From NCBI GenBank assembly GCA_013297925.1, contig JAAFJC010000030.1, positions 1 to 38,503 on the forward strand: a stretch of 38,503 bases of DNA, written 5' to 3'. The position numbers were made by a program, and so were the translations under genes. Under the pieces are notes generated by a model. That model was not told the DNA's origin. It did not search any database and worked only from the letters and a program-made list of their open reading frames with translations. This stretch comes from Comamonadaceae bacterium (GTDB lineage Bacteria; Pseudomonadota; Gammaproteobacteria; Burkholderiales; Burkholderiaceae_C). Of this stretch, positions 15,286 through 21,079 are shown piece by piece (the stretch's first letter is position 1; every line of letters starts with the position of its first letter).

Positions 15286-15558
15286 ATTTGGCGTGGAAGG
15301 GCCGTGAATACACATTCAATTGTGACAGGTTTAGAGCGGCTTGCCTATCGGAATATTCCGAGAATTATGCTGAGACTGCATGGCGCGCTTCACTTTCAGC
15401 TGGTCTGTGGGCATAGCTTAAGCCCACAGTTTCCGGCTATAATCATGGGCTTAGCTGCTTTTTTGGCAGTTAACAAAGACCGCTAAAGTTCTGCCTACAA
15501 ATGCAGCACTTGCAGCGAGGTGCGGCGTGAGCCGTTAATTTGACCTTAGGAGTGCTTT
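15286..15558. other. sucA-rpmB intergenic region
   Basis: A divergent promoter region without genes. It contains a 12-bp palindrome CGGAATATTCCG (15349-15360), possibly upstream of the sucA promoter, then the inverted repeat and -10 box assigned to rpmB. The last 100 bp would be the rpmB leader; no recognisable ribosomal-protein binding structure was identified. Confidence 0.4.
15405..15443 (+). promoter_or_regulatory. probable rpmB-rpmG promoter with overlapping inverted repeat
   Basis: TATAAT at 15438-15443 is a perfect -10 box, but no good -35 box is seen. An 8-bp inverted repeat, CTGTGGGC / GCCCACAG (15405-15412 and 15422-15429), covers the -35 region and could be an operator. The leader to rpmB would be about 110 nt. 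Confidence 0.5.
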
Positions 15559-15792
15559 ATGGCACGCGTCTGTGACGTAACGGGCAAGAAGCCCATGGTC
15601 GGAAACAATGTTTCCCATGCCAACAACAAAACCAAGCGCCGGTTCATGCCGAACCTGCAATACCGTCGTTTCTTCGTTGAAAGCGAAAACAAATGGGTGC
15701 GTCTGCGCGTAACGAACGCTGCGCTGCGCCTGATTGACAAAAACGGCATCGATGCCGTGCTCGCAGACCTGCGCGCACGCGGCCAAGCTTAA
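15559..15792 (+). CDS. rpmB: 50S ribosomal protein L28
   Basis: A 77-residue basic protein beginning [12 protein letters not shown], with the internal [10 protein letters not shown]-x-P-N-L motif that defines bacterial L28. It lies on the large ribosomal subunit. The start is preceded by TTAGGAG. It is co-transcribed with rpmG 13 nt downstream, the standard bacterial arrangement. Confidence 0.97.
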   Translation: MARVCDVTGKKPMVGNNVSHANNKTKRRFMPNLQYRRFFVESENKWVRLRVTNAALRLIDKNGIDAVLADLRARGQA

Positions 15793-15805
15793 GGAGTAGC
15801 GGAAC

Positions 15806-15976
15806 ATGGCAAGCAAAGGCGGACGCGAAAAAATCAAGCTGGAGTCCACAGCAAACACCGGTCACTTCTACACGACCACCAAAAACAAGAAAACCATGCC
15901 CGAGAAAATGCTGATCATGAAATTTGATCCAAAAGCTCGCAAGCATGTGGAATACAAAGAGACGAAGCTCAAGTAA
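15806..15976 (+). CDS. rpmG: 50S ribosomal protein L33
   Basis: A 56-residue basic protein starting [14 protein letters not shown], with F-Y-T-T-T-K-N-K and the C-terminal [10 protein letters not shown]-x-Y-K-E-T-K-L-K signature of L33. There are no zinc-binding cysteines, so it is the Cys-minus form. AAGGAG lies about 10 nt before the ATG and a terminator follows. Small basic ribosomal component, second gene of the rpmBG operon. Confidence 0.97.
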   Translation: MASKGGREKIKLESTANTGHFYTTTKNKKTMPEKMLIMKFDPKARKHVEYKETKLK

Positions 15977-15997
15977 GCTGATCTCCTCTTCTCCAAG

Positions 15998-16035
15998 AAG
16001 CCGCCCAGTTGCAAGACTTGGCGGCTTTTGTTTTT
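15998..16035 (+). terminator. intrinsic terminator of rpmBG
   Basis: AAGCCGCC pairs with GGCGGCTT, with a further inner CAAG/CTTG match. TTTTGTTTTTG follows. It lies 22 nt after the L33 stop. Confidence 0.85.
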
Positions 16036-16060
16036 GCGCTGCTTTGGCGAATGCTTAGAA

Positions 16061-16110
16061 CTATTAAATTCATAGCACTTCGCGCAGTGAATATGCCGGC
16101 GATCTGGCTA
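16061..16110 (+). repeat. dispersed 50-bp repeat, copy R3 (intergenic, best full copy)
   Basis: It shows the full pattern: ACTATTAAATTCATAGCAC, TCGCGCAG, TATGCCGGCGATCTGGC. The first 16 bp contain an imperfect CTAT/ATAG palindrome. It lies between the rpmG terminator and the convergent GNAT gene. Confidence 0.85.
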
Positions 16111-16117
16111 AAGCGCT

Positions 16118-16642
16118 TTAGCTTTGTAGCTTCAATGCCTCTAACGGTACATGCCGATACACATCCGCCTGCCCACCACGAAACGCAATCCGGCTCTCCA
16201 CCTTTGCGCCCAAGCGTTGCGCCACGGCATGCGAAGCGGCATTATCTACAGCTATCACGCTCACCGCAGTCTTCCAGCCAAAGTCTTCATACGCTGCTTG
16301 CAACGCTCGCCGCGCAGCCTCAGTGGCATAGCCCTTGCCGTGCTGCTCCGGAATCAAAGCCCAAGAAATTTCCGGCTCGGGAAAGCCTTCCGGAAACCAC
16401 ATGCCGCACAGCCCGACGAACTCGCCTGAATCCTTCGCCTCCAGCGCCCAAGGCCCATACCCGCGCAACACCCAATGCCCCGAATACACCGCAAACTTGC
16501 GCCAAGCCTCATCACGCGAACAGGGGCCGCCATAAGGGAGAGAAACTTCTGAGGCAAAGAACTGCGCCATCGGCTCGAAATCCTCTGGCTTGAAAGGGCG
16601 CAGCAGAAGGCGAGGTGACTCAAAGGAAGGAATGTTTGCCAT
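16118..16642 (-). CDS. GNAT family N-acetyltransferase (RimJ/RimL type)
   Basis: A 174-residue acetyltransferase. F-E-S-P-R-L-L-L-R-P-F at the N-terminus and the acetyl-CoA binding segment (I-P-E-Q-H-G-K-G-Y-A-T-E-A, Q/R-x-x-G-x-G/A-like) at about 108-122 are typical of RimJ/RimL-type GNAT enzymes. They are followed by N-A-A-S-x-x-V-A-Q-R-L-G-A. The substrate cannot be read from sequence. I start at M-A-N-I-P-S rather than at the upstream ATG because the extra residues are not family-like. The gene is flanked on both sides by copies R3 and R4 of the dispersed repeat. Confidence 0.85.
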   Translation of the reverse strand: MANIPSFESPRLLLRPFKPEDFEPMAQFFASEVSLPYGGPCSRDEAWRKFAVYSGHWVLRGYGPWALEAKDSGEFVGLCGMWFPEGFPEPEISWALIPEQHGKGYATEAARRALQAAYEDFGWKTAVSVIAVDNAASHAVAQRLGAKVESRIAFRGGQADVYRHVPLEALKLQS

Positions 16643-16670
16643 GCGCAGAATTATCAGCGATGCTGTGAGC

Positions 16671-16720
16671 ACTACTTATTTCATAGCGCTATGCGCAGTA
16701 AATACGGCTGCAACTGGTCA
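16671..16720 (+). repeat. dispersed 50-bp repeat, copy R4 (divergent copy)
   Basis: ACTACTTATTTCATAGCGC, ATGCGCAG, then AATACGGCTGCAACTGGTC. The 3' part has diverged from the CCGGCGAT consensus. It lies 28 bp upstream of the GNAT start and may overlap its promoter. Confidence 0.6.
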
Positions 16721-17212
16721 TTTTTGTGCGTGTAGGGTGCGTTTGACGCGAGCCGCTCGCCTGCTGCGTGCCGTGCCCGAAAAGCCGAGGACTGGCTTTC
16801 TTAGCGAGCCGCACATGGTTTCACGAGCTGCTGGTCTTTTATAGCGATGATTGCATGCTGGCCGCGCCCGACCGAGCCAATCTTCGTTTTTCAGACCCAT
16901 CACGCAGTGCGGATTTGTAACTAGACTGCCATCCATGCCTAAAAATTAATTACTGGCACGCTTATTTAGAAAACGTAGACTTGGTTAAACAAACAGTAAT
17001 CAGATTTAGTGCAAACGTCTGCACTCTAGAAAGTTGAATTCTGGCATCCCAAGCGCTAATCGCGCGCTAATTTAACTTAATCAAATTCACTTTATTTTAT
17101 TTTACTGTTTTTAAAATCAGTATTTCCATAATTTTGACATTTATGAAACTGGCTTGATCCACGCACCAGCCACGCACCAAAAATCACTCAGCCACCAAAA
17201 ACTCTACATGAT
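16721..17212. other. AT-rich gene-free stretch upstream of the 17-18.7 kb island
   Basis: No supported gene. GC content falls sharply after about 16930. Visible structure: an AGTGCA/TGCACT inverted repeat near 17020, and directly repeated CCACGCACCA at 17159-17168 and 17170-17179. Two further CACCAAAAA copies lie within the next 25 bp, just upstream of the consensus promoter. These could be operator repeats. A 72-codon minus-strand frame at 16718-16936 has no other support. Confidence 0.5.
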
Positions 17213-17242
17213 TTGACACGCGGGATGGGATATGCTTATAAT
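17213..17242 (+). promoter_or_regulatory. perfect consensus sigma-70 promoter
   Basis: TTGACA (17213-17218), 18-nt spacer, TATAAT (17237-17242). Both hexamers are exact. Predicted start is about 17249. A strong terminator hairpin begins only some 6 nt downstream, so full-length transcription of the island would need read-through or antitermination. Confidence 0.8.
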
Positions 17243-17254
17243 TAACACAGTCAT

Positions 17255-17283
17255 AAAAAAAGCCAGCGGGGGCTGGCTTTTTT
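17255..17283 (+). terminator. intrinsic terminator immediately after the promoter
   Basis: A-tract plus GCCAGC, a GGGG loop, then GCTGGC plus T-tract: a perfect stem of 12 bp that could also work on the other strand. The transcript ending here would be about 35 nt. Confidence 0.8.
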
Positions 17284-17284
17284 A

Positions 17285-17350
17285 GGCAGGTTCTTTACAT
17301 CGACTAACTCGATTACCTGCCGCAGACTATCTACCCGAGGAAAGTAGAAC
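17285..17350 (+). promoter_or_regulatory. structured leader of the 199-aa gene
   Basis: GGCAGGT (17285-17291) pairs with ACCTGCC (17315-17321), and inside it ATCGA pairs with TCGAT. A second small hairpin, CTAC/GTAG, presents the ribosome site GAGG in its loop just before the ATG. This is consistent with control of translation or of the preceding terminator. Confidence 0.5.
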
Positions 17351-17351
17351 G

Positions 17352-17951
17352 ATGTTAAGTATAGCCCAATCCCAAGATTTCGTCAAACAACAGCGCGATT
17401 TTTACGTTCGTGAGTTGGTTAAACTCAAAAGCAAAGCCAACTCTGAGCCAAGCACACCGGCATCTAAGCGTGCCTTGGAAAAGCTCCCCTTGCACGAGCG
17501 TTTATGTAAGGGTTTTGAGCAGTTAAATCAGGCCATTGAAGAAGATTTAGCCAAAAATCTCAAGGCGCTTGATGAGCCAAGCGCTAACGCAACTAGCGAT
17601 TTGGCATCTTTATTGACTAATCCTACTGATATTACCCCCTCAGCTCTAGATGGGTTGCCGGATGATTTAATCCAGCAATTGCAGATTTCTGAATCGGATC
17701 GCTTTCAATGGATGGTCATTGATTTGATTGATCGTACGCCAGAAAAGATGATTTCGATCGAAGTACTCCTAATTGCACTGTTTAAAATTACAGAAAAAAT
17801 TTATGAGCGCGGTGATCTAGCCAATCGCATGTACCGCCTAAGCAGAAAAAATGCTGTTTACCCTGTCTCTGGTCGCAAAGGAATTTATACAACTATTCCA
17901 CAGACCGATTTGCTGGAGCCATCTGACCTTGATAAGGAGCCAGAATCATGA
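17352..17951 (+). CDS. island protein with a C-terminal winged-helix-like domain, unknown function
   Basis: A 199-residue soluble protein that I do not recognise. Residues 1-60 are basic and helical (Q-R-D-F-Y-V-R-E-L-V-K-L-K), 60-110 are a Ser/Asp/Pro linker, and 110-185 look like a winged helix: D-R-F-Q-W-M-V-I-D-L-I, I-S-I-E-V-L-L-I-A-L, L-A-N-R-M-Y-R-L-S-R-K then G-R-K-G-I-Y-T-T as the wing. DNA or RNA binding is therefore an inference. Codon use is AT-rich unlike the flanking genes. It is followed directly by a strongly structured region and a 41-aa ORF before the next terminator, so it may act on its own downstream RNA. It begins 9-11 nt after GAGG. Confidence 0.7.
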   Translation: MLSIAQSQDFVKQQRDFYVRELVKLKSKANSEPSTPASKRALEKLPLHERLCKGFEQLNQAIEEDLAKNLKALDEPSANATSDLASLLTNPTDITPSALDGLPDDLIQQLQISESDRFQWMVIDLIDRTPEKMISIEVLLIALFKITEKIYERGDLANRMYRLSRKNAVYPVSGRKGIYTTIPQTDLLEPSDLDKEPES

Positions 17952-17961
17952 GGAGGTAATT

Positions 17962-18180
17962 CGGCCTCGGGCGTTCATCTGCCGCAACCGAGGCGGAAAA
18001 AGAAAACCCTTGTAGTGTGGATTCTTCGCAAAAAGAACACTACAAGGGTTCGGGCAGATCACTACTACTAGCGACCAGTCTCGCTGCTTACGACACCCAG
18101 CAAAAGCTGGGTTGAAAGCTACCCAAGTGTTAGAGCACTAGGGTTTCGGTTTGTTCTCACAAGGGTCTTACGAACCGTGT
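17962..18180 (+). ncRNA. candidate structured RNA with pseudoknot, unknown class
   Basis: Directly after the 199-aa gene. P1: GCCTCGG (17964-17970) with CCGAGGC (17988-17994). The P1 loop contains ATCTGCC (17977-17983), complementary to GGCAGAT (18053-18059), giving a pseudoknot. Between them is a perfect 14-bp hairpin, AACCCTTGTAGTGT (18005-18018) with its complement (18037-18050). Further hairpins are ACCCAGC-AAAA-GCTGGGT (18095-18112), AGTG/CACT inside ACCC/GGGT (18121-18144), and CGGTTTGT/ACGAACCG (18147-18177). No tRNA-like or RNase P, 6S or tmRNA signature is seen. It could be a cis-regulator of the 41-aa ORF or a processed RNA. Confidence 0.55.
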
Positions 18181-18280
18181 CATCACTCGCCATGTCTTAT
18201 ACAAGACGCTTTGTAGTTTAACGCGTTTGGCTTGTGCTGGCAATGAAAAGACTCTCCAACCTTTGATTAGGAGGTAGGGT

Positions 18281-18406
18281 ATGTCATACCTTTCCAACAA
18301 ATTGAAAACCGTCCATGTCACAGCGTATCCACGCTTTCGCTTGGGCAAATGGGAGTCCGTGTGTCAACACTGGCGCTCAGCACCTGGTCAACTTAGCTTG
18401 TTCTAA
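18281..18406 (+). CDS. small 41-residue basic/aromatic protein, unknown function
   Basis: A short ORF with a near-perfect ribosome site (AGGAGG, 6 nt before ATG). It starts M-S-Y-L-S-N-K-L-K and ends R-S-A-P-G-Q-L-S-L-F. The sequence has an F-R-L-G-K-W-E-S-V-C-Q-H-W-R core rich in Trp, Arg and His, a composition that looks selected rather than random. No membrane segment. The terminator starts 10 nt after the stop. The frame in front of it (18134-18277) is also open and ends in the ribosome site, but lacks an ATG, GTG or good TTG start. Confidence 0.55.
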   Translation: MSYLSNKLKTVHVTAYPRFRLGKWESVCQHWRSAPGQLSLF

Positions 18407-18415
18407 GTGATTTGG

Positions 18416-18448
18416 CCGGGGGTTGATGGTCAATCCTCGGTCTTTTTT
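18416..18448 (+). terminator. intrinsic terminator of the island transcript
   Basis: An 11-bp stem (18416-18426 with 18430-18440, two G-U pairs), loop TGG, followed by TCTTTTTT. It closes the unit that begins at the 17213 promoter. Confidence 0.85.
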
Positions 18449-18474
18449 AATTAACGTAGTTAAAGGAGCCAAAC

Positions 18475-18624
18475 ATGGCGACAAAGAAACCTTCCAACGA
18501 AACAACATCCGCTCGCGTGGCCTCGACCGCTGGCAAACTATTGGCCAATCCAAATACGCCAAAAGATGTCAAGAGAGTTGCGGCATCAGCACTGACGCAG
18601 AAAGTTGCAGCAAAGAAGAAGTAA
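18475..18624 (+). CDS. small Lys/Ala-rich 49-residue protein
   Basis: A short ORF starting M-A-T-K-K-P, with S-T-A-G-K-L-L-A-N-P-N-T-P and S-A-L-T-Q-K-V-A-A-K-K-K. AAAGGAG precedes the ATG by 6 nt. It resembles short basic proteins with a 'K-x-L-x-x-P-x-T-x(5)-K-x-x-A-x-S-A-L-x-Q' pattern that I have seen annotated as hypothetical in many Proteobacteria. The function is unknown; nucleic-acid binding is conceivable from the charge. It follows the island terminator and so needs its own promoter; none is clear in the 26-bp gap. Confidence 0.65.
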   Translation: MATKKPSNETTSARVASTAGKLLANPNTPKDVKRVAASALTQKVAAKKK

Positions 18625-18637
18625 ATCGGCAAGTTGA

Positions 18638-18687
18638 GCAACTGACAGAATGAGAAAATTGGTATCAACATTGCTTCTGTCAGTTGC
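18638..18687. repeat. 13-bp perfect inverted repeat
   Basis: GCAACTGACAGAA (18638-18650) and its exact complement (18675-18687) are separated by 24 nt. There is no following U-run. It overlaps the 19-codon signal-peptide ORF. It may be a weak terminator or the scar of a mobile element. Confidence 0.6.
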
Positions 18688-18709
18688 ATTTGGCGTGAAT
18701 GCGCAGTGA
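18650..18709 (+). pseudogene. signal-peptide-only ORF (19 codons), probable gene remnant
   Basis: The frame M-R-K-L-V-S-T-L-L-L-S-V-A-F-G-V-N-A-Q reads as a complete Sec signal peptide with an A-x-A-like end. A TGA stops it exactly where a mature protein should begin. The most economical view is the 5' remnant of an exported protein gene, cut off by later rearrangement; a dispersed repeat copy begins 28 bp downstream. Confidence 0.4.
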
Positions 18710-18736
18710 CTCTCTTGCTAAGCGGAAGTGTTTTTA

Positions 18737-18786
18737 ACTATTAATTTCATAGCACCCCGCGCAATGAATATGCCGGCGACTAGCCT
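18737..18786 (+). repeat. dispersed 50-bp repeat, copy R5, supplying the MAPEG stop codon
   Basis: ACTATTAATTTCATAGCAC, CCGCGCAATG, TATGCCGGCGACTAGCC. Similarity to R3 extends across the last codons of the convergent MAPEG gene, whose TAG stop lies inside the repeat. Confidence 0.8.
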
Positions 18787-19193
18787 AAATTGCTCAGAAT
18801 TTTCACGATCCAAACTACCTGAATCACCCACTGCACCATCAGCAAACTAAAGCGCATCATCACGGCGCGGTTGCGGGTGGAGATGAGGTGGACGGTGGAT
18901 TGGGCGATGCGGGCGGCGAGTGCCCAGAGCGCGAGGGGATCGGTGATGTTGCTTTGGCCGCTGAAATGCGCGGCTGCGATGATCGCGGCGAAAGCAGGCA
19001 GGTTCTCATAGCAATTGACATGCGCGCGGCACAAGCGGCCTGAGAAGGGCGAGACATCCTCGCCCATCACGGCGAAGCTGTTGGCATAACGGCCACCGAA
19101 GAGTGTGTAGTAGCCGCGCAGCATGGCGATGCCCATGAGGAGGAGGAGCGTCCAGCTGGCGAAGCCGAGCAGCGCGATGGCAGACGTTGGCAT
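18780..19193 (-). CDS. MAPEG family membrane protein
   Basis: A 137-residue protein with four hydrophobic segments (about 5-25, 63-78, 83-105, 112-132). It carries the MAPEG pattern R-G-Y-Y-T-L-F-G-G-R near residue 25-35 and a hydrophilic H-V-N-C-Y-E-N-L-P-A-F-A-A motif, in which the conserved Glu-Asn-Leu-Pro is typical of bacterial MAPEG members. The activity (glutathione-linked or other) is not predictable. It begins 14 nt after the DJ-1 gene, so the two form an operon. Its 3' end lies in repeat copy R5. Confidence 0.85.
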   Translation of the reverse strand: MPTSAIALLGFASWTLLLLMGIAMLRGYYTLFGGRYANSFAVMGEDVSPFSGRLCRAHVNCYENLPAFAAIIAAAHFSGQSNITDPLALWALAARIAQSTVHLISTRNRAVMMRFSLLMVQWVIQVVWIVKILSNLG

Positions 19194-19207
19194 ATGAGCA
19201 CTATCTT

Positions 19208-19882
19208 TCAGTAAGGCGTTTTGAGCTCTTCAATGCGCTCAGCGGCTGATTCTTCAAACATCCGCACCATGGCTTGCGCGCCGGCGCTGGCTGTGTCTGG
19301 TGTGCCGCTTCCGAAGGGTGGATCGGGGTAGTACTCAATGCCCAGCTGAATCGTCTTGGCGAGCTCTTCGCCGGCAATCAGGCTTGCCAAATACAGGCCT
19401 GCATCGATGCTGGCCGATACGCCAGCGCCTGTGATGAGCTTGCCATCGCGCACATACCGCTTGGGCATCACTTGAGCGCCATAGGCGGCCACGCGCTCGC
19501 GGGCAAACCAATTGGTCGTTACCTGCTTTCCTTGCAATGCGCCCGCAGCGCCGAGCAACTCCACACCATTGCAAATGCCCAGCGTCCAAGTGTTGCTCTC
19601 GTGCAAGCGCGCGATGGTGCTGATCAGCGCTTGATCATTCACACCTTTGAACACGCCGGGGCCGCCGGGCACATACAAGATATCGGTCGCGAGCGTCTGC
19701 TCAAAGCTGCGATAGCCGAGCAGCGCCAAGCGGCGTGTATCTGCATTCACCAAGCCGGGCGTGGCCGCGAGAAATTCCACCTCGATGCCCGGCACATTGG
19801 CCAGCACCTCGTAGCCGCCCACGATATCGAGCGCGGTAAAGCCATCAAACAAAATAATCGATAAACGCAAGGGCTTTTTCAT
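19208..19882 (-). CDS. DJ-1/PfpI family protein (isonitrile hydratase-like)
   Basis: A 224-residue alpha/beta protein. The nucleophile elbow T-L-G-I-C-N-G-V-E-L-L-G-A-A-G holds the active Cys at about residue 104. The strand motif L-Y-V-P-G-G-P-G precedes it, and G-V-S-A-S-I-D-A-G-L-Y-L is the family motif found in isonitrile hydratase (InhA)-like and GlxA-type proteins. The substrate is unknown. The longest frame starts 285 nt upstream, inside the divergent regulator gene. M-K-K-P-L-R-L-S-I at 19882, preceded by AAAGGAAAG, is the credible start. It is transcribed divergently from a GlxA-type regulator, its likely controller. Confidence 0.88.
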   Translation of the reverse strand: MKKPLRLSIILFDGFTALDIVGGYEVLANVPGIEVEFLAATPGLVNADTRRLALLGYRSFEQTLATDILYVPGGPGVFKGVNDQALISTIARLHESNTWTLGICNGVELLGAAGALQGKQVTTNWFARERVAAYGAQVMPKRYVRDGKLITGAGVSASIDAGLYLASLIAGEELAKTIQLGIEYYPDPPFGSGTPDTASAGAQAMVRMFEESAAERIEELKTPY

Positions 19883-19949
19883 GATCTTTCCTTTTATCCA
19901 AAGCAACACAAATTGAATCCAAACTCTCATGGAAGGATTGTGAGAATAG

Positions 19950-19972
19950 TTGCCCATTGCTTCACTTGGCAA
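19950..19972. promoter_or_regulatory. candidate operator between DJ-1 and GlxA-type regulator genes
   Basis: TTGCC, 13-nt spacer, GGCAA, followed within 3 bp by a TTGACA hexamer (19975-19980) on the regulator strand. An inverted repeat between a divergent regulator and its likely target suggests an operator. No -10 at the proper distance is seen. Confidence 0.35.
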
Positions 19973-20002
19973 TATTGACATTTTTATGTTCATAATAGCC
20001 AT

Positions 20003-20995
20003 ATGAAAGAAACACCCCCACTGCGCATCGCCCTGCTCGCCTATGACGGCTGCATGGGTATCGAGATTTTTGGCATCACGGATGTGCTGCTCGTAGCCAA
20101 CCATGTGGCGCAAGCGATGGGGCGCTCGCCATCGAGAGCGATGGAGGTGCGCGTGATCAGCCTGCAAGGGCGCAGCGTGAAAGCTGCGGGTGGCATCACG
20201 CTAGGCACGCAGTCGGCCAGAGGCAAGTTTGATTGGCTCATCGTGCCCGGCCTGGAAGTGGTGCAAGGCACACAGTGGCCGGCCAAGCTCGCGCGCTTGA
20301 AGCCTGAGCTGGCTTTCATCCAAAGCAGCTTCGCGCGCGGCACGCAGATTGCCTCTGTATGCGTGGGCAGCTTTTTGCTCGGGCAAGCGGGGCTGCTGGA
20401 TGATCGGCATGCCACCACAGCGTGGATCATGGCAAAAAATTTGGCTGCGCGCTACCCGCAGGCTAAGGTCAACCCGCATGCGGTCTTGCTCGAAGATGGC
20501 GCGATTGTCACCAGCGGCGCGATCACGTCTACGTTTGATCTCGCCCTGCACCTGATCAAACGCAGCCTCGGCGCAGATGTGGCCAGCGCCACCGCCCGCA
20601 TCGCCCTGCTGCCCAAGCCGCGCAGCAGCCAAGCGCCGTATGTTGACGCACAGCTTATCGCCCCATCTCCCTCCAGCGAAGCAAGCAGCTTTTCCGGCAG
20701 CGTTGCGCAGTGGCTGGGCAAGCGCTTGCAAGAGCCCTACAGCCTCTCGCGCTTGGCGCAAGCCTTCCACGTGAGCCCGCGCACCCTCATGCGCCGCGTG
20801 AAACTTGAGACCAGCCATTCCCCGCTCACGCTCTTGCAGCAAGCTCGCATCACCGAAGCCAAGCGCCTGCTCTCAAGCACACGCTGGAGCATCCAAAAAA
20901 TCGTCGAAGCCGTCGGCTACACCGACATCGCCACCTTCAGCCGCCTCTTCGCCAGAGAAGTGGGCGAGACACCGGCGCGTTATCGGGCGAGGTAG
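20003..20995 (+). CDS. GlxA-type transcriptional regulator (DJ-1/PfpI domain + AraC HTH)
   Basis: A 330-residue regulator. The N-terminal DJ-1/PfpI domain (about 5-190) has I-A-L-L-A-Y-D-G-C-M-G-I-E and a nucleophile-elbow-like V-C-V-G-S-F-L-L-G-Q-A-G (Cys at about 117). The C-terminal AraC/XylS HTH is at about 225-328: L-A-Q-A-F-H-V-S-P-R-T-L-M-R-R for the first helix-turn-helix and I-V-E-A-V-G-Y-T-D-I-A-T-F-S-R-L-F for the second. Its N-terminal domain is homologous to the product of the divergent gene, a paired sensor/enzyme arrangement. The ligand is unknown. Repeat copy R6 starts 2 bp after its stop. Confidence 0.9.
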   Translation: MKETPPLRIALLAYDGCMGIEIFGITDVLLVANHVAQAMGRSPSRAMEVRVISLQGRSVKAAGGITLGTQSARGKFDWLIVPGLEVVQGTQWPAKLARLKPELAFIQSSFARGTQIASVCVGSFLLGQAGLLDDRHATTAWIMAKNLAARYPQAKVNPHAVLLEDGAIVTSGAITSTFDLALHLIKRSLGADVASATARIALLPKPRSSQAPYVDAQLIAPSPSSEASSFSGSVAQWLGKRLQEPYSLSRLAQAFHVSPRTLMRRVKLETSHSPLTLLQQARITEAKRLLSSTRWSIQKIVEAVGYTDIATFSRLFAREVGETPARYRAR

Positions 20996-20997
20996 TT

Positions 20998-21047
20998 ACT
21001 ACTAAATTCATAGCACGTCGCGCAGATTCTATGCCGGCGATCGGCAA
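20998..21047 (+). repeat. dispersed 50-bp repeat, copy R6
   Basis: ACTACTAAATTCATAGCAC, GTCGCGCAGATTC, TATGCCGGCGATCGGC. It lies between the stop codons of two convergent genes. Confidence 0.85.
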
Positions 21048-21079
21048 GATTTGATGAACAATCGTCTAAAAAAACCTGC

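Noticed and set aside
15280-15286. ECF-like TGCATCC box in the sucA leader (minus strand)
   Set aside because: GTGTCG rather than CGTA at the correct spacing, and it lies within the structured leader.
16718-16936. 72-codon minus-strand frame between GNAT and the AT-rich island
   Set aside because: No convincing ribosome site, no domain, and it partly overlaps repeat R4; left as unassigned intergenic sequence.
17962-18180. tmRNA, RNase P RNA or retron RNA identity for the structured region
   Set aside because: No tRNA-like acceptor/T-arm, no tag ending in A-L-A-A plus stop, no GAGGAAAGTCC core and no reverse transcriptase nearby.
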